A stretch of 64,000 bases of DNA from Bacillus sp. PK3_68 (GTDB lineage: Bacteria > Bacillota > Bacilli > Bacillales > Domibacillaceae). Under the pieces are notes generated by a model. It was not told the origin of the DNA. It did not search any database and worked only from the letters and a program-made list of their open reading frames with translations. A program made the position numbers and the translations under genes. The stretch lies in contig NZ_NQYC01000001.1 in assembly GCF_003600835.1 (NCBI RefSeq), positions 186,001 to 250,000 of the forward strand. The letters run 5' to 3'. Of this stretch, positions 63,818 to 64,000 are shown one piece after another. How positions within the stretch are numbered: position 1 is the stretch's first letter; the number at the start of each line of letters is the position of its first letter.

Positions 63818-64000
63818 ATGACGATGAATTCCCTTGTGAATTTTTCTAAATATATCAGTAGCCATGTAGAAGCTTTATCTCATGAAGTAGTCGAGGCTGT
63901 TATTAATAGAATGCAATTAGAAATCCCTTCTTGGGAAAGAGAGCAAGCAATCAACATGTATATTGAGCTTTTAAAGTTTTTTAGTGAATCCCTCTTTTGT
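63818..64000 (+). CDS. RsbR-like (RsbRD N-terminal type) protein, partial
   Basis: The window ends inside this gene, leaving 61 codons. The visible part (NSLVNFSKYISSHVEALSHE, then MQLEIPSWEREQAINMYIEL) resembles the helical N-terminal sensory domain of RsbR paralogues, which in full carry a C-terminal STAS domain and sit in the stressosome that controls sigma-B. Alternative start at 63824. The ribosome site AAGGGTGGAAGGA is strong. Confidence 0.7.
   Translation, partial: MTMNSLVNFSKYISSHVEALSHEVVEAVINRMQLEIPSWEREQAINMYIELLKFFSESLFC

Overview
The window comes from a low-GC, endospore-forming Firmicute of the Bacillaceae. The evidence is the set of sporulation and coat genes (SpoVAD, a DUF421/DUF1657 protein, CotD, YjcZ-type and YrzI-type small proteins), the B. 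subtilis-like pairs xpaC/telA and YkpA, a B. subtilis-type replication terminator protein (Rtp), strong AGGAGG ribosome sites and many TTG/GTG starts. No rRNA, tRNA, CRISPR array or prophage is visible. One IS3-family element lies at the right end.

Layout. 0.1-0.7 kb: azoreductase. 1.1-16.8 kb: a catabolic island. It holds an FCD-type GntR regulator; an operon of HpaB-like flavin monooxygenase, nitrilase-family C-N hydrolase, DUF2848 protein and tandem cupin; an FAD-synthetase-like protein and an MHS transporter; a secreted YtcJ-type amidohydrolase; a MerR regulator fused to a zinc-ribbon/methyltransferase-like domain; a frameshifted APC permease and a frameshifted second amidohydrolase; then a single-domain cupin and an HpaC-like flavin reductase. 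17-22 kb: cysteine desulfurase, xpaC-telA, yidC, bioB. 22.5-26 kb: TetR-SGNH hydrolase-SDR unit and an LrgA/LrgB-type pair. 26-31 kb: KtrB-type K+ transporter, DUF1232 protein, aminotransferase, phospholipase-D-like protein. 31-36.6 kb: a short spore operon (DUF1657-SpoVAD-DUF1657-DUF421/DUF1657), rtp with a Ter-like site upstream, and coat or sporulation small proteins. 36.7-49.6 kb: Fsr-like MFS exporter, tandem glycine riboswitch upstream of a CycA-like permease, two chemoreceptors, azlCD with a divergent XRE-cupin regulator, TrhA (frameshifted) and small enzymes. 49.7-53.3 kb: a Tat-exported gluconate-dehydrogenase-like pair followed by its own tatA-tatC. 53.3-56 kb: ABC-F protein and small proteins. 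56.2-61.9 kb: sulfate assimilation and siroheme operon cysH-sat-cysC-sumT-sirB-sirC-tauE. 62.2-63.5 kb: IS3-family element inserted in the loop of a terminator hairpin. The window ends inside an RsbR-like gene.

How the island may work (inference). The HpaB-like oxygenase needs reduced flavin. The HpaC-like reductase sits at the far right of the island and an FAD-synthetase-like protein sits in the middle. Two promoters 14.6 kb apart, one before gntR and one before the cupin/reductase unit, share the same -35 block and an ATGTNNACAT palindrome overlapping -10. Related palindromes precede the oxygenase, the FAD-synthetase and the secreted amidohydrolase. The set therefore looks like one regulon for an aromatic or N-heterocyclic substrate: oxygenation, cupin-assisted ring chemistry, then C-N hydrolysis. 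The substrate is not identifiable from sequence alone.

Six single-base losses, mostly in short homopolymer runs, disrupt four otherwise well-conserved genes. Sequencing or assembly error is at least as likely as true pseudogenisation.
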